A stretch of 64,000 nucleotides of DNA. Origin: Streptomyces cylindrosporus (GTDB taxonomy: Bacteria; Actinomycetota; Actinomycetes; Streptomycetales; Streptomycetaceae). The stretch is taken from assembly GCF_022698165.1 (NCBI RefSeq), contig NZ_JALDAY010000018.1:166670-230669 (forward strand), read 5' to 3'. Shown here one piece after another: positions 61,229 to 64,000 of the stretch. A program made the translations under genes and the position numbers. How positions within the stretch are numbered: the first letter of the stretch is position 1; every line of letters begins with the position of its first letter. The notes under the pieces are model-generated. The model saw only the letters and a list, made by a program, of their open reading frames with translations. It made no database searches and was not told the origin of the DNA.

Positions 61229-61255
61229 GGTGTATGAAAGGTTGGCATATACACC
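61229..61255. promoter_or_regulatory. Inverted repeat in an AT-rich promoter region
   Basis: GGTGTAT (61229-61235) and ATACACC (61249-61255) are perfect inverted repeats 13 bases apart, in an unusually AT-rich stretch 60 bases before the aldehyde dehydrogenase start. A TATACA -10 candidate overlaps the right arm. It is probably a repressor site. Confidence 0.5.
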
Positions 61256-61314
61256 TGACAGTCGAGACCGCATGCGCGCGCCGAGAGGCCGCACCGCACC
61301 AGCAGCGAGGCACC

Positions 61315-62637
61315 GTGAACCAGCCCACCCCCGAGCAGCCCGCCGACGTCGTCGCCCGGCTGCGCGCCACCTTCCGCACCGGCCGCACCAAGCCCGTCGA
61401 GTGGCGCACCGCCCAGCTGCGCAGCCTGCGCGAGATGCTCACGCGGAACGGCCCCGACCTGGCCGCCGCCCTCCACGCCGACCTCGGCAAGAGCTCCGCC
61501 GAGGCCCACCGCACCGAGATCGACTTCACGATCCGCGAGATCGACCACACCCTTGACCACCTCGACGGCTGGCTGCGCCCCGAGCCCGCGCCCGTCCCGG
61601 CCCACCTCGGCACCGACGCGAGCGCCTGGACGCAGTACGACCCGCTCGGCGTCGTCCTCGTGATCGCCCCCTGGAACTACCCCGCCCAGCTGCTGCTCGC
61701 CCCGCTCGTCGGCGCCCTCGCCGCCGGCAACGCGGTCGTCGTCAAGCCCAGCGAACTGGCCCCCGCCACCTCCGCGGCGATCGCCCGGCTGCTGCCCGCC
61801 CACCTGGACACCGAGGCGGTCGCCGTCGTCGAGGGCGGCATCCCCGAGACCACGGCCCTGCTCGCCGAGCGCTTCGACCACATCTTCTACACCGGCAACG
61901 GCGCGGTCGGCCGCATCGTCATGCGCGCCGCCGCCGAGCACCTCACCCCGGTCACCCTCGAACTCGGCGGCAAGTCCCCGGTGTTCGTCGACCGCGACGC
62001 CGACCTCGACGTCGTCGCCGACCGGCTCGTGCGCGGCAAGTTCCTCAACGCGGGCCAGACCTGTGTCGCCCCCGACTACGTCCTGACCGACCCCGCGACG
62101 GCCGCCGCCCTGGAACCCGCCTTCAAGCGCGCCGTCGAGGCCCTCTACGGCACCGACCCGTCCGCCTCCGGCGAGTACGGCCGGATCGTCAACGAGCGCC
62201 ACTTCGACCGGCTCTCCGGCCTGCTGGACTCGGGCCGCGTGGTCGTCGGCGGCGACAGCGACCGTGCGACGAAGTACATCGCGCCGACCGTCCTCGCCGA
62301 CGTCGACCCCGAGTCGCCCGTCATGCGGGAGGAGATCTTCGGCCCGATCCTGCCCGTCGTCACCGTGCCCGGCCTGGACGAGGCGATCGACTTCATCAAC
62401 GACCGCGACAAGCCCCTCGCCCTGTACGTCTTCACCGAGTCCGAGGCGACCAAGTCCCGGATCGCCGCCGAGACCTCCTCGGGCGGCCTCGGCCACGGCC
62501 TGCCGCTCGCCCACCTCACCGTCTCCGACCTGCCGTTCGGCGGCGTGGGAGAGAGCGGCATGGGCAGCTACCACGGCCGCTACTCGATCGAGACGTTCAG
62601 CCACCGCAAGGCGGTGCTGGAGAAGCCGCTGAGCTGA
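61315..62637 (+). CDS. NAD(P)+ aldehyde dehydrogenase
   Basis: A 440-residue aldehyde dehydrogenase of the short class-3-like group, oxidising an aldehyde to the acid. VIAPWNYPAQLLLAPL has the oxyanion Asn, KPSELAP the cofactor Lys, TLELGGKSP the general-base Glu, and NAGQTCVAPDYVL the nucleophile Cys. The C-terminus is hydrophilic without a membrane anchor. GTG at 61315 has GAGG four bases ahead. It is monocistronic, with a terminator after it. The substrate could be a fatty or aromatic aldehyde. Confidence 0.93.
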   Translation: MNQPTPEQPADVVARLRATFRTGRTKPVEWRTAQLRSLREMLTRNGPDLAAALHADLGKSSAEAHRTEIDFTIREIDHTLDHLDGWLRPEPAPVPAHLGTDASAWTQYDPLGVVLVIAPWNYPAQLLLAPLVGALAAGNAVVVKPSELAPATSAAIARLLPAHLDTEAVAVVEGGIPETTALLAERFDHIFYTGNGAVGRIVMRAAAEHLTPVTLELGGKSPVFVDRDADLDVVADRLVRGKFLNAGQTCVAPDYVLTDPATAAALEPAFKRAVEALYGTDPSASGEYGRIVNERHFDRLSGLLDSGRVVVGGDSDRATKYIAPTVLADVDPESPVMREEIFGPILPVVTVPGLDEAIDFINDRDKPLALYVFTESEATKSRIAAETSSGGLGHGLPLAHLTVSDLPFGGVGESGMGSYHGRYSIETFSHRKAVLEKPLS

Positions 62638-62651
62638 CCCCGTGCCAGAAC

Positions 62652-62682
62652 AACGCCCGGTCGCACACGGCCGGGCGTTTTT
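62652..62682 (+). terminator. Rho-independent terminator after the aldehyde dehydrogenase gene
   Basis: AACGCCCGG (62652-62660) pairs with CCGGGCGTT (62671-62679), followed by a five-T run. Confidence 0.93.
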
Positions 62683-62702
62683 CCTGCCGCCATATCGCCA
62701 GC

Positions 62703-62732
62703 TGCTTATATAAGCGCTGGCTGATATATTGC
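62703..62732. promoter_or_regulatory. AT-rich ArsR-type operator/promoter
   Basis: A perfect 12-base palindrome GCTTATATAAGC is followed after a few bases by GCTGATATATTGC. TATAT and ATATA arms about 12 bases apart resemble ArsR-family operators. It ends a few bases before the ArsR ATG at 62738, so autorepression is likely and the message has almost no leader. Confidence 0.55.
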
Positions 62733-62737
62733 TTCTC

Positions 62738-63100
62738 ATGCATGCCTTCGACGTGCTCGGCGATCCGATACGCCGACGGATCCTGGAGCTGCTGGCCGAC
62801 GGAGAGATGACCTCCGGGGCGGTCTGCGAGGTCATCGGGGAGGAGTTCGGGATCTCGCAGCCCGGCGTGTCGCAGCATCTGAAGGTGCTGCGGGAGAACG
62901 GGTTCGCGACCGTACGCCCCGAAGGAACCCGGCGGCTGTACGCGGTCAACACCGAGCCCCTACAGGACATCGACGCCTGGCTGGACCGCTTCCGCCGCTT
63001 CTGGACCCCGCACCTGGACGCGCTGGCCACCGAACTGGCCCGCGGTAAGCGAGAGCGCCGACTCCGTGGCGCCGAGGAAAACCCGAGGAGCACCTCATGA
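62738..63100 (+). CDS. ArsR-family regulator
   Basis: A 120-residue winged-helix regulator: FDVLGDPIRRRILELLADGEM, then ISQPGVSQHLKVLRENGFATVRPEGTRRLYAVN. It has one Cys and lacks metal-site pairs, as is usual for ArsR proteins partnered with SRPBCC genes. ATG at 62738 has no ribosome site. It overlaps the SRPBCC gene by four bases (ATGA). Confidence 0.92.
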   Translation: MHAFDVLGDPIRRRILELLADGEMTSGAVCEVIGEEFGISQPGVSQHLKVLRENGFATVRPEGTRRLYAVNTEPLQDIDAWLDRFRRFWTPHLDALATELARGKRERRLRGAEENPRSTS

Positions 63101-63753
63101 CCGACGTGACCCATGACATCAACGACGTGCGCCGACAGGTCGGCAGGCGCGCCTTCAAGGCGGGCGAGGCGCGTGTCGTCACCATCTCGAGGTCGTACGA
63201 CGCCCCGCTCGACGACGTGTGGGACGCCTGTACGAATCCCGAGCGCATCCCGCGCTGGCTGATGCCGGTGTCGGGGGAGCTGCGGCTCGGCGGCCGGTAT
63301 CAGCTGGAGGGCAACGCCGGGGGCGTGGTCGAGCACTGCGATCCGCCCAAGACCTTCACCGCGACCTGGGAGTACGGCGGCGAGGTCAGCTGGATCGAGC
63401 TCCGCCTCACGTCCGAGGAGGGCGGTACGCGCTTCGAGCTGGACCACATCGCCCACCTGGACGACACGAAGTGGGCGGAGTTCGGGCCCGGAGCGGTCGG
63501 CGTGGGCTGGGACCTGATGGTCAGGGGGCTGTCCCTGCACCTCGGCAGCGGCGGTGCCACCGTCGACCCGAAGAAGTTCATGGCCTGGATGGGCTCCGAC
63601 GAGGGCCGACGCTTCGTGACGGACAGCAGCGAGGCCTGGTGTGCGGCGAACATCGCGGGCGGCGAGGACGAGAAGACGGCACGCGAGGCGGCCGACCGGA
63701 CCACCGCCGCCTACACCGGGGCGGGTGACGGCGAGGAGGGCGGCGAGAGCTGA
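63097..63753 (+). CDS. SRPBCC (AHSA1-type) protein
   Basis: A 218-residue START-like ligand-binding protein: VVTISRSYDAPLDDVWDACTNPERIPRWLMPVSGELRLGGRY, TATWEYGGEVSWIELRL. The C-terminal extension (about 150-218) is helical and acidic. It is translationally coupled to the ArsR gene and may modulate it or bind the same ligand. A fused version of the pair is present at 45189. Confidence 0.9.
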   Translation: MTDVTHDINDVRRQVGRRAFKAGEARVVTISRSYDAPLDDVWDACTNPERIPRWLMPVSGELRLGGRYQLEGNAGGVVEHCDPPKTFTATWEYGGEVSWIELRLTSEEGGTRFELDHIAHLDDTKWAEFGPGAVGVGWDLMVRGLSLHLGSGGATVDPKKFMAWMGSDEGRRFVTDSSEAWCAANIAGGEDEKTAREAADRTTAAYTGAGDGEEGGES

Positions 63754-63779
63754 GTTCCGGATCGGGAAGGGGAGTTGGC

Positions 63780-63808
63780 TGGTCTATACCCTTGACTGGT
63801 ACAGACCA
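63780..63808. promoter_or_regulatory. Two dre-like sites (chitinase-type promoter repeats)
   Basis: TGGTCTATACC (63780-63790) and TGGTACAGACCA (63797-63808) resemble the DasR site ACTGGTCTAGACCACT and the paired 12-base direct repeats of Streptomyces chitinase promoters. Their starts are 17 bases apart. They lie about 85-115 bases before the TTG start at 63893. TTGACT (63792-63797) could be a -35. Confidence 0.65.
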
Positions 63809-63842
63809 AAGCGGTTGAGTGTGCCTCCACAACCCCCCACCG

Positions 63843-63870
63843 CGGCCGCACCCCTTGCCGGGTGCGGCCG
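63843..63870 (+). terminator. GC hairpin in the 5' region of the last gene
   Basis: CGGCCGCACCC (63843-63853) pairs perfectly with GGGTGCGGCCG (63860-63870) around a six-base loop. It lies between the dre-like sites and the ribosome site, so it is either the terminator of the ArsR/SRPBCC operon or a leader structure. Confidence 0.65.
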
Positions 63871-63892
63871 TGCTCCGTGAAGGAGTCGATCC

Positions 63893-64000
63893 TTGTCGAG
63901 GCGCCGTATCGCCGCAGTCCTGTCCTCGCTCGCCATCGCAGCAGCCGCCCTGGTGCTCCAGCCGGCCCCCACGGCTTCCGCCGCCGGCTTCGTGGTGAGC
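63893..64000 (+). CDS. Secreted protein, truncated by window edge (probably chitin-related)
   Basis: Only 36 codons are visible: a basic start SRRRIAAVL, a hydrophobic core LSSLAIAAAALVL and a cleavage region PTASAAGF, a normal Sec signal. The start is TTG at 63893, chosen because AAGGAG lies seven bases ahead. The two dre-like repeats upstream suggest a chitinase or chitin-binding protein controlled by DasR; the mature sequence needed to confirm this lies beyond the window. Confidence 0.7.
   Translation, partial: MSRRRIAAVLSSLAIAAAALVLQPAPTASAAGFVVS

Overview
The window is very GC-rich, with third positions almost always G or C, frequent GTG and TTG starts, TAT and Sec secreted enzymes, a chaplin, an SsgA-like protein, an NsdA-type regulator and a MatAB-like pair. 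This points firmly to a Streptomyces (or very close relative) chromosome. I saw no rRNA, tRNA, CRISPR array, transposase or prophage, and no polyketide or peptide synthetase.

Layout. 1-8.6 kb: a truncated MsiK-type ABC ATPase, a matA/matB-like pair (MatB carries deacetylase, glycosyltransferase and acyltransferase domains on one chain), a large LuxR-type ATPase regulator and a small conserved protein. 8.6-18.2 kb: a secreted cell-wall amidase, then a developmental stretch (phosphotransferase-like protein, NsdA-like regulator, PAS-PP2C phosphatase, SsgA-like protein) and a TAT-exported phospholipase C. 18.2-25.6 kb: a baeRF3 protein, arginine permease plus arginine deiminase, a thioesterase/MarR pair with a perfect operator, a secreted peptidase and a long chaplin. 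25.8-35.6 kb: a methyltransferase directly behind a 1438-residue membrane GGDEF-EAL protein fused to an alpha-oxoamine synthase, then a deaminase, an MFS/MerR pair with operator, a GNAT protein, an epimerase and a GlsB-type protein. 35.7-42.9 kb: a secreted protein, a GH2 exo-glucosaminidase, a ROK regulator and an APC permease, with two matching ROK-type sites. 43-46.5 kb: a GNAT-phosphotransferase fusion, a repeat protein, an ArsR-SRPBCC fusion and an SPW membrane protein. 46.5-49.5 kb: a light-response-like group (ECF sigma factor, LitR-like MerR/B12 regulator, photolyase). 49.8-57.4 kb: a LysR regulator and an organosulfur scavenging operon headed by a short cysteine-ending leader peptide. 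57.4-64 kb: two further enzymes, a DGPF protein with its ECF42 sigma factor, an aldehyde dehydrogenase, a split ArsR/SRPBCC pair, and the start of a secreted protein behind two dre-like sites.

How the genes fit together. The sulfur operon encodes the expected set for taking sulfur from sulfones and sulfonates: SfnG, two SfnB-type flavoproteins, an FMN reductase and SsuD. It seems to be controlled by a Cys-codon leader and perhaps the divergent LysR protein. Two of its genes look damaged or modified: sfnG has a one-base frameshift, and the first sfnB-like gene carries a 20-codon insert. The ROK block links glucosamine-polymer breakdown to a permease.

The most unusual item is the c-di-GMP enzyme fused to an alpha-oxoamine synthase. 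Related synthases make quorum-sensing ketones (CqsA, LqsA) in other bacteria. Here the fusion is followed seven bases later by a small-molecule N-methyltransferase gene, so a coupled second-messenger and small-signal system is a reasonable hypothesis.
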